Positions 7,380-16,185 of a DNA stretch of 38,295 nucleotides are shown in pieces; the stretch's first letter is position 1, and the number at the start of each line of letters is the position of its first letter. The notes below the pieces were generated by a model. It was not told the origin of the DNA. It saw only the letters and a program-made list of their open reading frames with translations, and ran no database searches. Source of the DNA: Chryseobacterium luteum (GTDB lineage Bacteria > Bacteroidota > Bacteroidia > Flavobacteriales > Weeksellaceae); NCBI RefSeq assembly GCF_000737785.1, contig NZ_JPRO01000027.1:1-38295 (forward strand), given 5' to 3'. Both the position numbers and the translations under genes were made by a program.

Positions 7380-8123
7380 TCAATAAAAACTGCCTTTAAA
7401 TGCCTGTACAGAATTCTTCACTTTGAGCTTTTCAAGGATATTCTGACGGTGTCTGCTTACTGTATTGATGCTTATGGAAAGAAATTCTGCTATTTCTTTG
7501 CTGGCGTACCCCTCTCCCACATATTTTAATACTTCCAGCTCTCTTTTTGAAAGAATGTTTTGATAATTCAGTTTATCATTCACGATAATTTCTCCTTTGG
7601 CCATATTAATGATCATAAAATCTGAAGCCGAAGGCTGGCTCTGATCCACCGCGATATGGTAAAGACAAAATGCAAACCTCGGCTTACCGTTATCGGGAGA
7701 ATAAATATAGAACATCCGGTGCTTGATGAGCCTGTATTGATCATTTTTATCTTTCATCCTGATTTTTGAAAGAACGCAGTAGTCTGCCCTGACTTCTTCA
7801 TCCAGAGAATCCATCAGCTCATAAAACCGCAGTTCATGAATGTATTTTTTGAGCCTGTCGTCCGGATGTATTTTTTTAATGATCTCTTCTTCCCAGATAG
7901 AATTGATTTCCGACTGATCTTCCTGCATACTTAGGCCCAGTTCCCCGGCAGCTTTGGATTTGTACACATAGCTTTTTTCCGTCTGCATATCACTTAAAAC
8001 AGCTATCGCTCCTTCCATCTGTGCATACACCAACGCTCTCTGCTTATACATTTCTATATCAAGCCTGCATTTTCCGGATGGTTTATGCAAAAGGCGGCTG
8101 TTCAGTTTTTCTATGATTTCCAT
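7380..8123 (-). CDS. LuxR-type transcriptional regulator with PAS-like N-terminus
   Basis: The 247-residue protein ends in a GerE/LuxR helix-turn-helix (about 185-240: LSKRELEVLKYVGEGYASKE, then SINTVSRHRQNILEKL). The N-terminal 170 residues have no receiver Asp pocket and resemble the PAS-like sensor half seen in many Chryseobacterium LuxR proteins. It is divergent from the DUF1349-like gene, whose promoter lies in the 82-bp gap, so direct control of that neighbour is plausible but unproven. Confidence 0.82.
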   Translation of the reverse strand: MEIIEKLNSRLLHKPSGKCRLDIEMYKQRALVYAQMEGAIAVLSDMQTEKSYVYKSKAAGELGLSMQEDQSEINSIWEEEIIKKIHPDDRLKKYIHELRFYELMDSLDEEVRADYCVLSKIRMKDKNDQYRLIKHRMFYIYSPDNGKPRFAFCLYHIAVDQSQPSASDFMIINMAKGEIIVNDKLNYQNILSKRELEVLKYVGEGYASKEIAEFLSISINTVSRHRQNILEKLKVKNSVQAFKGSFY

Positions 8124-8142
8124 AAATGGTTATTTATAAGTA

Positions 8143-8173
8143 TTGGCAGGATATGGGTTTAATTATACTTTTG
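8143..8173 (+). promoter_or_regulatory. Promoter of the DUF1349-like gene
   Basis: TTG at 8143-8145, 20 nt, then TACTTTTG at 8166-8173 fits the Bacteroidota consensus TTG-N17-23-TAnnTTTG. The transcript would begin near 8180, which rules out the longer reading frame that opens at the TTG of this same box. Confidence 0.65.
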
Positions 8174-8205
8174 CTAAAATAATAATTTACACCCAGCTAA
8201 AGAGG

Positions 8206-8853
8206 ATGAAAAGACTGATTTTAAGTTTATGTGCTGTTTTCCTTATACAGAAGACGTCTGCACAGACATTGGAAAAGATGAACTGGTTCAATGAGCCCGA
8301 GAAATGGGAGATCAAAAATAACAGTCTGTCGATGACCGTCACTCCGCAAAGTGATTACTGGAGAATTTCCCACTATGGATTCACAGTAGATGATGCACCG
8401 TTCTACTATACAACGTATGGCGGAGAATTTGAGGCTAAGGTAAAGATCAGCGGGAATTACAAAGCCAGATTCGACCAGATGGGACTGATGCTGAGAACGG
8501 ATAAGGAGAATTATATAAAAGCCGGCATTGAATTCGTAGACGGAAAATACAACCTCAGCACTGTGGTGACGCATGGGACAAGTGACTGGAGCGTGATCAC
8601 ACTGGACAAAATTCCTTCTGCAGTCTGGATAAAAGCAGTGAGAAGACTTGATGCCGTGGAGGTATTTTATTCTTTTGATGATAAAAATTACACAATGATG
8701 CGTAATGCTTATTTACAGGACAATACTCCTGTAATGGTAGGTTTAATGGCTGCCTGTCCTGATGGAAATGGCTTTACTGCTGTTTTTGAGGGTTTCAGGG
8801 TAAAACATCTTCCTGATCAGCGGAGGCTGAAATGGCTTGAAAACAATAAATAA
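8206..8853 (+). CDS. Secreted DUF1349-like (concanavalin-fold) protein
   Basis: ATG at 8206 follows AGAGG and begins a clean signal peptide (MKRLILSLCAVFLIQKTSA, cut before Q). This leaves a mature protein of about 196 residues. The WFNEPEKWE, DYWRISHYGF and GLMLRTDKENYIKAGIEF segments match the DUF1349 family, a beta-sandwich fold related to glucanase-type lectins and found in bacterial and fungal proteins such as yeast Ybr056w-type hypotheticals. Its molecular function is not established. It likely acts in the periplasm or outside the cell. A strong terminator follows at 8894. Confidence 0.85.
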   Translation: MKRLILSLCAVFLIQKTSAQTLEKMNWFNEPEKWEIKNNSLSMTVTPQSDYWRISHYGFTVDDAPFYYTTYGGEFEAKVKISGNYKARFDQMGLMLRTDKENYIKAGIEFVDGKYNLSTVVTHGTSDWSVITLDKIPSAVWIKAVRRLDAVEVFYSFDDKNYTMMRNAYLQDNTPVMVGLMAACPDGNGFTAVFEGFRVKHLPDQRRLKWLENNK

Positions 8854-8893
8854 CGATTGAATTTTTATTCGATATACAGTCAATTTTTATTCA

Positions 8894-8918
8894 CCTCCCT
8901 TTTTCAGGGAGGTTTTTC
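8894..8918 (+). terminator. Rho-independent terminator after the DUF1349-like gene
   Basis: CCTCCCT (8894-8900) pairs with AGGGAGG (8906-8912) across a short loop, followed by TTTTT. Confidence 0.85.
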
Positions 8919-9657
8919 TTTGAATAAGTGATTATTCTTTGCAGATAAGTGACAAAATCTTTATTCATTCTCCCCCGTTTTACTGATAAAATTCACATCA
9001 ATTGTACCACATTATGCTGTTTAATGTGTATAAAATCATTAATTTTACATCTTAAACTAGATTTGTTTAACTGCAAAACACAAAACACAGAATTATTTCA
9101 TGAAAAAAAACACATTCAATTATTTCCAATACTTAAAAAATCCGGCCTATACCATGACTGTTATTAATAAATTTTCGCACTAATCAAGCGGGAAATTAGC
9201 TTGTATATGCATTTATGAAGGCCTGGACATTGCTTTTTGTAATCCTGTTTTGGAACATTTACAAAAAATATCATATTTCCGCGTGTTATATTATTAACAA
9301 TGGATTTTTGAGAACCATTGTTAAGGACTGCTATGACTTTACAAATACCGCCGAAAGCGGCAGCCAAATTCTTTCTGGTATACATGCTACTAATACCGTA
9401 TTTGCAATGATAAATACATTTTTTCACACCATCGAAAATAAACAAAAACTAACTACAATAACCACTGATAGTGGAGCGGAAATGTCTGCTGAAAATGGCA
9501 ATGACCATACCGGCCTGTTTAACAATCCAGAGCTTGAAAATCCCAATTTTAAAAGGAAAAGCATGGGAACTGACTATCCATCCGGGAAAATTAAACTCAG
9601 ATGCACACGTTCTAAAAGAACTATCGTTGAAACAACTCTCATTAAATCCAATTTTAT
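8919..9657. other. Gene-poor stretch upstream of the orphan response regulator
   Basis: It is 739 bp long. The only long plus-strand frame (9215-9661, 148 codons) has no recognisable domain and no conserved start context, but its TGA overlaps the ATG of the response regulator (ATGA at 9658-9661). A minus-strand frame of 93 codons (9164-9445) covers the same DNA and is no better. The stretch also holds a perfect 10-bp inverted repeat (9294-9324) and a CCGC/GCGG hairpin near 9348-9360. I consider it mostly noncoding. Confidence 0.4.
9294..9324. repeat. Perfect 10-bp inverted repeat
   Basis: TTAACAATGG (9294-9303) and CCATTGTTAA (9315-9324) are exact complements with an 11-nt spacer. The 31-bp dyad lies about 330 bp before the response regulator gene and could be an operator or an RNA stem. 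Confidence 0.7.
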
Positions 9658-10269
9658 ATGAACGGAAGAATCTTAATCGCTGATGATCACTATGTAGTAA
9701 GGGCAGGGACTGCTTTGGTATTAGAGTCCGCTTATCCAAAATTTAAAATAGATTTTGCCGAGAATTATGACCAGGTAAAGGAGCATATATCCCAGGATGA
9801 GTATGATCTCCTCTTTCTTGATATTGATATGCCGGGAACCCAGTATAAAAAAATGATTTCTGAACTTAAAAGTATCCAGAAAGATCTTAAAATACTTGTG
9901 TTTTCAGGCCACGACAAGAATGTTGCCATACAGTACATCCGTGAAGGTGCTGAAGGGTACCTCAGCAAACAGAGCAGTGAAACAGAGATCAGGGAGGCAG
10001 TAAAATCTGTTATCCAGAAAGGCTTCCATTATCCCAAAGAACTGATCGGGCTTATTATACAGAATAAAAAAAGCAACCCTTCGGAAAAACTGTCTTCGCG
10101 GGAATATGAAATTTTTAAATTGCTGGCCAAAGGCTTAGGAAACCTTGAGATTTCAAATAAACTGGACATCAAGATGTCTACTGTAAGCACCTACAAAAAA
10201 AGGATATTCAAGAAACTGAATGTCTCTAATATCGCAGAACTGATCAAAGTACATGAAATGATTCATTAA
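9658..10269 (+). CDS. Orphan NarL/FixJ-type response regulator
   Basis: The 203-residue protein has an N-terminal receiver with the acidic pocket D9-D10, phospho-acceptor D55 (LFLDIDMPG) and a Lys near residue 105 (YLSKQ). The C-terminal LuxR helix-turn-helix is at about 140-200 (LSSREYEIFKLLAKGLGNLE, STVSTYKKRIFKKLNV). It closely resembles the response regulator at 12018-12668, which is paired with a kinase. No histidine kinase adjoins this one, so its partner must be elsewhere or it is fed by the same kinase. Confidence 0.92.
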   Translation: MNGRILIADDHYVVRAGTALVLESAYPKFKIDFAENYDQVKEHISQDEYDLLFLDIDMPGTQYKKMISELKSIQKDLKILVFSGHDKNVAIQYIREGAEGYLSKQSSETEIREAVKSVIQKGFHYPKELIGLIIQNKKSNPSEKLSSREYEIFKLLAKGLGNLEISNKLDIKMSTVSTYKKRIFKKLNVSNIAELIKVHEMIH

Positions 10270-10569
10270 GAACCGTAAAGCGGCACTATAATTTTTAATT
10301 GATACAGGTACTCAGCTGAACTTCAGTTTATAACCTTGAACAGAACAGCGATCTTATATTAAAATTTGTTAACAAAAAACAAATACCACATAGATACCAC
10401 ACGAATAACCCATTTTTTTGATGTTTTTAAAGAATTATTGTGTTATTTTAACATATAATTCATTATTTATGCTATAAATCAATAAAAGATTCAAAAAGCA
10501 GAAGATTCATTTATAGTGCAGGGCATAATATTTGCAATTAGTTTACAAACACCTTCTAAACTCAATATT
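10270..10569. other. Intergenic stretch between response regulator and hypothetical gene
   Basis: These 300 bp of AT-rich DNA hold no ORF. A weak -7-like AATATTTG lies near 10527, before the ATG at 10570. No clear terminator follows the response regulator. Confidence 0.4.
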
Positions 10570-10986
10570 ATGAATGCAGCAGATCTTAAAATTAAAAACT
10601 TAGTTGAATACAAAAAACAGATTTACACCATCACTGAAATATTTCAGGGAACGGGTCATGATTATTTTGTAAAAATTGAAAATGATGTTCACAGTATTTC
10701 AGTCCCGGCAGATTCTATCACCCCTATCCGGATCACAGAAGAATGGCTTGAAAAGTTTGGCTTTTTACGGACTTACAGTTCCGAGCAGAGAATCCGTTAT
10801 GAAAGACCGGAAACGTTTATGAAATATGATATTGATTTAAGTTCAAAAAAGATCCTGGAAGGCTTAAAAATATACGGTAATTCTATTAAATGCAGATATA
10901 TTCATGAGTTTCAGAATATTTTTTCCTGCCTTTTCGGAAAAGAGCCGGCTACTTCCCATTTTGGACTATTGAAGACAGAGTCTTAG
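10570..10986 (+). CDS. Conserved hypothetical protein (LKIxNLVEY type)
   Basis: I chose ATG at 10570 because it gives the N-terminus MNAADLKIKNLVEYKKQIYT, matching a family of small Bacteroidota proteins that begin with a DLRIGNLV-like strand and are often seen in prophage or accessory regions. A frame open from 10516 adds 18 unconvincing residues. The product is 138 residues, soluble, with no catalytic motif I can see. Function unknown. A bidirectional terminator separates it from the nuclease gene. Confidence 0.7.
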   Translation: MNAADLKIKNLVEYKKQIYTITEIFQGTGHDYFVKIENDVHSISVPADSITPIRITEEWLEKFGFLRTYSSEQRIRYERPETFMKYDIDLSSKKILEGLKIYGNSIKCRYIHEFQNIFSCLFGKEPATSHFGLLKTES

Positions 10987-11009
10987 TTTATTATTATGTT
11001 GATTATAGA

Positions 11010-11040
11010 GAAACCGCTGCTTTCGCAGCGGTTTCTTATT
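11010..11040. terminator. Bidirectional terminator between convergent genes
   Basis: GAAACCGCTGC (11010-11020) and GCAGCGGTTTC (11025-11035) form an 11-bp stem with a TTTC loop. T-rich sequence follows on the plus side and A-rich sequence precedes, so it can serve both convergent genes. Confidence 0.88.
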
Positions 11041-11041
11041 T

Positions 11042-11587
11042 TTATATTGTTTTTACGGAACCGGATTCCCCTTTCGTTTGGGCCTGCTGTTCCATTAGCT
11101 TTTTGAGTCTTCTTTTTTTGGCATTTTCGCGCTGTTCTTTACGGAAATCCCATGGTGAAACTGCTTTTTTATCCTGCCATAGGCCCAGCTTCCTGGCTTT
11201 TGCTGTGTCCTGCATCTTTCCCAAATCAGTGTCTTTGGAATAGGCATAGTACCACCATCCGTATCCGGCTTTTATAATCTCTTCTGAAAGGTATTTTCCG
11301 TTGTCATAATATACTTTGGCAACTGAGCGACCATAGCGGTCTTTATTGGTTTCTGTAAATATAACCTGCCTGTCGAAAACCTGATCTGAAGTAAATTTTT
11401 TGGCATTCTTTCCGAAGGGCTGTCTTTTTTCAGGGCAGTCCACTTCCGCCAGCCGGAGTTTCTTCTGTACATTTCCATCCAATAAAACCGTAATGGTGTC
11501 TCCGTCTGAAATCCCGATCACTTTAGCTGTTGTCTGCGAGAAAAATGAGAGGGGAAGGCATAATAATACGGAAAGAAGTATTTTCAT
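11042..11587 (-). CDS. Secreted thermonuclease (SNase) family protein
   Basis: A 181-residue nuclease with a signal peptide (residues 1-18, cut near FFSQ) and an OB-fold staphylococcal nuclease domain at about 20-140. Catalytic-type residues are visible: D28 and D30 in SDGDT, R45 and E48 in LRLAEVDCPE, and R84/R87 in KDRYGR. The Lys/Arg-rich C-terminal tail (about 145-170) could bind nucleic acid. Expected to hydrolyse DNA or RNA outside the cytoplasm with calcium. It is transcribed toward the terminator at 11010-11040. Confidence 0.9.
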   Translation of the reverse strand: MKILLSVLLCLPLSFFSQTTAKVIGISDGDTITVLLDGNVQKKLRLAEVDCPEKRQPFGKNAKKFTSDQVFDRQVIFTETNKDRYGRSVAKVYYDNGKYLSEEIIKAGYGWWYYAYSKDTDLGKMQDTAKARKLGLWQDKKAVSPWDFRKEQRENAKKRRLKKLMEQQAQTKGESGSVKTI

Positions 11588-11655
11588 GATGCGAAATTAT
11601 GTATTTTATTTCAGAAATCCTTTTGCCAGAGGGGGTTTTAGCTACATCACACAAT

Positions 11656-11682
11656 AAAAAAAGGAGGCTTCTGCCTCCTTTT
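11656..11682 (-). terminator. Terminator upstream of the nuclease gene
   Basis: GGAGGC (11663-11668) pairs with GCCTCC (11673-11678). On the minus strand the stem is followed by seven T. It would end transcripts coming from the kinase/response regulator operon, leaving a 3' UTR of about 340 nt, or a short RNA made in 11690-12017. Confidence 0.75.
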
Positions 11683-12017
11683 GTCTGTATCAGTGATCTG
11701 TTAAAAAATAAGTTCGCTTCTTTTTATATTAATTTTGTGTTTTTTTAATAAGCGGGATTAAGAAGCTTGCTTAAAGATCATGCTACAATTATATTTATTC
11801 ATCATTTATGTTTTCTAATAAAATTTACCATTTGCGTGAAGAATCAAATTTCATTTAACCTTCATTTTACATCTGGTGAATTTTATTGAGACAAAGTAAC
11901 GACATTGACGGATAAAATTATCTATAAACAGCATCGATATATGTCGATAAAGACGTCGATATTTATCGACACGAAATATTCCAGCGGTAAGAAGTGAAGA
12001 AAAACCTTTTAGAAATA
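11683..12017. other. Intergenic stretch with clustered TCGATA motifs
   Basis: No ORF. TCGATA occurs at 11934, 11944 and 11956, and its complement TATCGA at 11965. GTCGATAAA (11943-11951) and TTTATCGAC (11962-11970) make a 9-bp inverted repeat around GACGTCGATA. It lies downstream of the response regulator and upstream of the terminator at 11656. The role is unknown. Confidence 0.5.
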
Positions 12018-12668
12018 CTATATTTTATGGGTATTGATGAGGTCAATCAGTTCGACAAGATTTTCTATTTTTAATTTTTCAAAAATATTTTTCTTGATGG
12101 TGCTTACGGTGTTCTGCTTTATATCCAGATCATTTGCGATTTCCAGATTCCCGTACCCTTCTGCATACATTTCTGCAATCTGCAATTCCCTTTTGGTCAA
12201 ACTGCCAAGCGGATTGATTAAACCGGGATTCTGAACCAGCTGCAGCATTAAGTTCCGGGACAACGGAGAAAAATATTCGCCTTTATGCACAATATCTGAA
12301 ATAGCCTGCCTTATTTGTTCCTCATCACTTAGCTTGCTTACGTACCCACTGGCTCCGGCTTTAATAAATTTGAGCACGTGAAGATCTTCTTCAAGACCTG
12401 TGAAAACCAAAATTTTAACATCCGGATTCTCAGCTTTCATTTGTGGCAAGACATGGAGACTGTTTCCATCCGGAAAATGGGCATCAATTATAGCAATCTC
12501 TACCCCATTCTTTTTCATCATCTCTACAATCTGCTGTGAGGATGAGGTCTGATAAATTTTAGCATTGGGAACAATTTCATCAATCAGGATCGCCATTCCC
12601 TGACGCACAATACTGTGGTCATCCGCCAAAAGAAATACAATCTCTTTATTTTCACCTGGTGCTTCCAT
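12018..12668 (-). CDS. NarL/FixJ-type response regulator paired with the hybrid-less kinase
   Basis: 216 residues: receiver domain with acidic pair D16-D17, phospho-acceptor D62 in AIIDAHFPDG, switch Thr in LVFTG, and Lys in YVSKL. The LuxR helix-turn-helix is at about 155-210 (LTKRELQIAEMYAEGYGNLE, NTVSTIKKNIFEKLKI). The ATG lies inside the 3' end of the kinase gene (17-nt overlap), so the two are translationally coupled and form one two-component system. The sequence is a clear paralogue of the orphan regulator at 9658-10269. Confidence 0.94.
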   Translation of the reverse strand: MEAPGENKEIVFLLADDHSIVRQGMAILIDEIVPNAKIYQTSSSQQIVEMMKKNGVEIAIIDAHFPDGNSLHVLPQMKAENPDVKILVFTGLEEDLHVLKFIKAGASGYVSKLSDEEQIRQAISDIVHKGEYFSPLSRNLMLQLVQNPGLINPLGSLTKRELQIAEMYAEGYGNLEIANDLDIKQNTVSTIKKNIFEKLKIENLVELIDLINTHKI

Positions 12669-14385
12669 TATTACTGATGCTTAAATTTATTCTGAATGTT
12701 ACTTTTGTCCCTTTATGAAGCTTACTGGAAACGGATATATCCCCATCAAAAAGCTCAATGATTTCTTTACATAAGCTTAATCCCAATCCGGCACCGAAAT
12801 TATCAATTTCATCGGATATCATTCCCTGATAATAAGGTTCAAAAATTTTCTCAAGATCAGAATCGGAAATTCCTACACCGGTATCCGCTATGGTTGTGAT
12901 CAGAGAAATCCTGTTTTCATCTATTGGTTCGGTAGCCATTGTAAGGTCGATCTGTCCGTTTTCTGTAAATTTGTTGGCATTCCCCAGAATATTCATAAAG
13001 ATCTGGTTGATTTTTATATTGTCTGAATTGACAACGGTATTTTCCGGTATCCTGTCTGTTACCAGGAATTTATTATTCCGGGTTTCTATGTAAGGCGTAA
13101 TGGCTGTTACAATAGAATTGATTTCATCTTTAAGATTGAATACTGTTTTTACGAGCTTCTTTTCTGTTTCCTGGTTTTTTGTGTATTCCAGGATCTGATT
13201 AGACTGGATAAGAAGGGTGCTGTTAGTGAATTTTATAGATTTAAGATAATCTTTTGTGGTTTCATCTTTTGTGGTCCTGTTGATTTTATCTATAAAAATA
13301 TTGATAATTTTCAGCGGAGACATCAGCTCGTGGCTCAGCATTCCGAGAATTCTGTTTTTGAAATTAAGACTCTTTTTAATTTCTTCATTCGCGGAATTAA
13401 GCTTCATTTCGTAGATAAATGCCATTCTTGTAAAATACATAATCAGAATTGATACTATAAACATCAAGATCATTAATCCAAGTACGAGATACGTCCTGAT
13501 TTTATTATTATCTGAGCTCTGCTGGTTATACTCTTTTTCCAGATCAGAGGTGAAGTCTTTGATGGCTTTTTCGTAAACATTGATCAGCCCGTTGCTGTAA
13601 ACCAATAATTTACTGAAATTCCCATAAAATTTTATATTTTCACGCTGGTTCTGAACAGTGGACAGCTGGATCTTTTTAACTTCAGAGGTATAGTGCCTGT
13701 CCATGGACTTTACCAAACTGTCCATCCTTACTTTTACTTTAGATATTTTGGCGGGCTTATTATTGGTTAAGGTAATAACAGTACTTTCCTTCCGTACATT
13801 CACTTTACCGGATATGGCATCTTTTAAACGTCCCATCAGACCTTTTTTCCTGACTGTATCAGAATAGGTCCGGGTCTGGATATTCAGGTCTTCAAAGTTG
13901 TCCTTATTTTTGTACTTTTCCAGCTCATACTGCTGATCCTGGATTTTCACAGGCGGTTTCAGAGAGGATTGATATACAGAGTCTATAACCGTTTTCAGCT
14001 TTGTGATTTTCAGGGTATCATTTTTCTGCTGCGCCAATCTGTTTTTCAATCCCGGGCTGGTTTTCCCATAGTCGTTTATCTTTTCGAAATTACTGTTAAG
14101 CTTTCTGAGAGACTGAAAGTATAATTTCAGATCTTTATCGTCCTGGGTCACCATATATTTCTGAAGGTAATTCTGTGCATCCATGAAATCTTTCCTCGAG
14201 CTGTCCGTTAAACCGCCCAATGCCCTGCTTTCCTCCAATTGATTCTTAATAAACTTCAGTTTCTTTTCATTGACAAATTCGTTATAAAAAAATATGGCTA
14301 TAATAACCTGTATCAACAAGATACATACGATCAATGAGTAATGAACAACTTTCCTCAGTCTAAAATTTAAGAATTTATATTTCAT
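12652..14385 (-). CDS. Membrane sensor histidine kinase
   Basis: A 577-residue kinase with a membrane segment at about 14-35, a periplasmic sensor of about 260 residues rich in Lys and coiled-coil-like stretches, a second membrane segment at 298-318, a HisKA dimerisation domain with H352 in MLSHELMSP, and an ATPase domain with N-box (N466, N469, N471 region of NILGNANKF), G1 DTGVG (501-505) and G2 GAGLGL (531-536). It has no PAS or receiver domain. The signal is unknown. A candidate TAACTTTG -7 box lies at 14501-14494. Confidence 0.94.
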   Translation of the reverse strand: MKYKFLNFRLRKVVHYSLIVCILLIQVIIAIFFYNEFVNEKKLKFIKNQLEESRALGGLTDSSRKDFMDAQNYLQKYMVTQDDKDLKLYFQSLRKLNSNFEKINDYGKTSPGLKNRLAQQKNDTLKITKLKTVIDSVYQSSLKPPVKIQDQQYELEKYKNKDNFEDLNIQTRTYSDTVRKKGLMGRLKDAISGKVNVRKESTVITLTNNKPAKISKVKVRMDSLVKSMDRHYTSEVKKIQLSTVQNQRENIKFYGNFSKLLVYSNGLINVYEKAIKDFTSDLEKEYNQQSSDNNKIRTYLVLGLMILMFIVSILIMYFTRMAFIYEMKLNSANEEIKKSLNFKNRILGMLSHELMSPLKIINIFIDKINRTTKDETTKDYLKSIKFTNSTLLIQSNQILEYTKNQETEKKLVKTVFNLKDEINSIVTAITPYIETRNNKFLVTDRIPENTVVNSDNIKINQIFMNILGNANKFTENGQIDLTMATEPIDENRISLITTIADTGVGISDSDLEKIFEPYYQGMISDEIDNFGAGLGLSLCKEIIELFDGDISVSSKLHKGTKVTFRINLSISNNGSTR

Positions 14386-15029
14386 ATCTGTTATCAGCTA
14401 ATTAATTTTCTGATTATTTAAGTCTGTCTGGTATTAGTTTTTAAAAAGGCAATTTCATCAGTAAAATGGACACAACTGTATTCATCCCGCCAGCAAAGTT
14501 AAAGTAATTTTTATCTTTTTATAATAGTAAATATCTGATATTATATAGAATTTAATCCGGCTCAGAATCATAAAAACCGAACAAAACCATGCGATTTCGC
14601 ACAGTTTAAGTATATTTTTTAGATCAAATATAATATTCAAAACAATAATGGATAATTTTTTCTGAGTGTACAATTCCCTTTTCTGTTCAAAAATAATGAT
14701 TTAATCCCAACTAGTGCTTAAAGAATAAGCATATCACTGAAATCCGTCATAATTATTTTATCCTGACATCAAATTTACATTATGAAAAGCTTAGAATTCC
14801 TACTGCTTTTATGCTTTTTTTTATGGTGTTTGCACAAAACAAGAAAATTTTATCATAAAGAAAAAACAAATATTTCCTCTGTATTGCTTATTTATAAAAT
14901 GAAATGGCTTTATTTAATATTGAATTCAGATTAAATGATTAATACGGGAAATGCTAACCTGTTTTTGTAGAATATTTACAGATTAGCCAGTTGAAAATTT
15001 AAGTCCTTAATATATTCCGGATCAGAAGA
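14386..15029. other. AT-rich intergenic stretch
   Basis: A stretch of 644 bp between the kinase promoter and the end of the carotenoid operon. It contains a 50-codon plus-strand frame (14782-14934) with a hydrophobic start and a 63-codon minus-strand frame (14482-14673), neither convincing. No RNA gene or strong terminator seen. Confidence 0.45.
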
Positions 15030-15722
15030 TTAATCCTGGTGATCCTTTTTAAATTTTTGAAATAAAAAAAGGTTCCATAAAATCATTTCATACCCATACA
15101 CAACATCTTCCAAAGGAATGGTAAGTATTCTGTACCCCATAAATGATCCGGGATTGTAATTCACAATGGGCGATTCCAGGCCTGTACCCGTCAGGATCCC
15201 GTTTACAGCAAGAAAACCGGGCATTAAAACCAGATAAATAAATGATGCTTTGCCGATCCATCTCACATTCAGGATGAAATATAAAACAAAGAGACTTAAA
15301 GCAGTTGATACAAAAGTGATTAATGTGTAGATCCTGTCGTTAAAAAAAAGACCGACAACCAGCGCAAAAATTATACTTAAAATAACAAATATCTTTTCAG
15401 GAAGCGGTTTCCAGCCGAGACGGAAAAATTTATCCAAACAGAAATAGGTAAATACACATGAAAAAGGAATACAGAAAAAGAACATTATCTCTTCCACGGG
15501 CAGTTTAAAAAACTTTATGCCTGAAATATACCAGTCATTGAACCACCAAACTCCTATTTCTGTAAACCATGCATCCCAGATTATAAAAAACAAAGCAACA
15601 ATAAATGAAGCTGAAAAAAATGCCCCAAAATGCCTGTTGAATTTTATTTTAGGATGAAAGGAAAATATAAAACAGATGAATACCGTAAAAAAATTGATTA
15701 AAAGGTAGGTGTAATGATGCAT
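15030..15722 (-). CDS. Lycopene beta-cyclase, CrtYcd-type fused domains
   Basis: An integral membrane protein of 230 residues with about seven helices, made of two tandem lycopene cyclase domains like the CrtYc/CrtYd or CarR proteins. The conserved acidic motifs are visible in both halves: KLPVEEIMFFF (about residue 72) and IPLEDVVYGYEM (about 210). It cyclises lycopene to beta-carotene. Last gene of the operon, starting 2 nt after crtZ. Confidence 0.9.
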   Translation of the reverse strand: MHHYTYLLINFFTVFICFIFSFHPKIKFNRHFGAFFSASFIVALFFIIWDAWFTEIGVWWFNDWYISGIKFFKLPVEEIMFFFCIPFSCVFTYFCLDKFFRLGWKPLPEKIFVILSIIFALVVGLFFNDRIYTLITFVSTALSLFVLYFILNVRWIGKASFIYLVLMPGFLAVNGILTGTGLESPIVNYNPGSFMGYRILTIPLEDVVYGYEMILWNLFLFQKFKKDHQD

Positions 15723-15724
15723 TT

Positions 15725-16180
15725 TTACGACTTTTTGTTGAAATACATTTTAAAATATTTTACAGGAACCCATAAAAAACCGAAACATTCGCCCTTTTCC
15801 TTTCCGGTATGTTTGTGATGCTGTTTGTGGGCACGTCTTATGGCCAGTAAATAAGGATTTTGAGTGTCTCTCAGGAACCTGATCCGTTGATGAATAAAAA
15901 TATCATGAACAAAAAAATAAGCCATCCCGTAAATAGCAATTCCCAGAGCAATATAAAAATAGATGTTATAATCATTAACAGTTCCGTAGTACATCAAAGC
16001 AATTGTAGGAACAGCAAAAATCAGGAAAAAATAATCGTTTTTTTCCACATGCCCTTCATTACTGTGATCGTGATGATCCCTGTGAAGCATCCATAGAAAA
16101 CCGTGCATGACATATTTATGGATCAGCCAGGTCATTCCTTCCATGATGAAAAATGTAAGTAATACAACAAGAAAATTCAT
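15725..16180 (-). CDS. crtZ: Beta-carotene hydroxylase CrtZ
   Basis: The 151-residue membrane di-iron hydroxylase carries the histidine clusters of the fatty acid hydroxylase superfamily: H21xxxxH26, H33xxHH37, H92xxxxH97 and H118xxHH122. It hydroxylates the 3 and 3' positions of beta-carotene rings to give zeaxanthin. Four hydrophobic segments are apparent. Starts 5 nt after the SRPBCC gene and ends 2 nt before the cyclase gene. Confidence 0.92.
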   Translation of the reverse strand: MNFLVVLLTFFIMEGMTWLIHKYVMHGFLWMLHRDHHDHSNEGHVEKNDYFFLIFAVPTIALMYYGTVNDYNIYFYIALGIAIYGMAYFFVHDIFIHQRIRFLRDTQNPYLLAIRRAHKQHHKHTGKEKGECFGFLWVPVKYFKMYFNKKS

Positions 16181-16185
16181 GCCTC

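Noticed and set aside
8143..8205. Upstream TTG start for the DUF1349-like protein
   Set aside because: The TTG is the -33 element of the promoter, and the extra 21 residues would hide the signal peptide.
9099..9182. 27-codon ORF beginning with MKKNTF
   Set aside because: Too short, no leader-like composition bias, no gene that it could regulate directly downstream.
9215..9661. 148-codon plus-strand ORF overlapping the response regulator start by ATGA
   Set aside because: No recognisable domain, low-complexity composition, an internal perfect inverted repeat and an equally long frame on the other strand. The overlap alone is not enough; kept only as a note.
14482..14934. Short frames of 63 and 50 codons between kinase and carotenoid operon
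   Set aside because: Very AT-driven composition, no promoter, no family resemblance.
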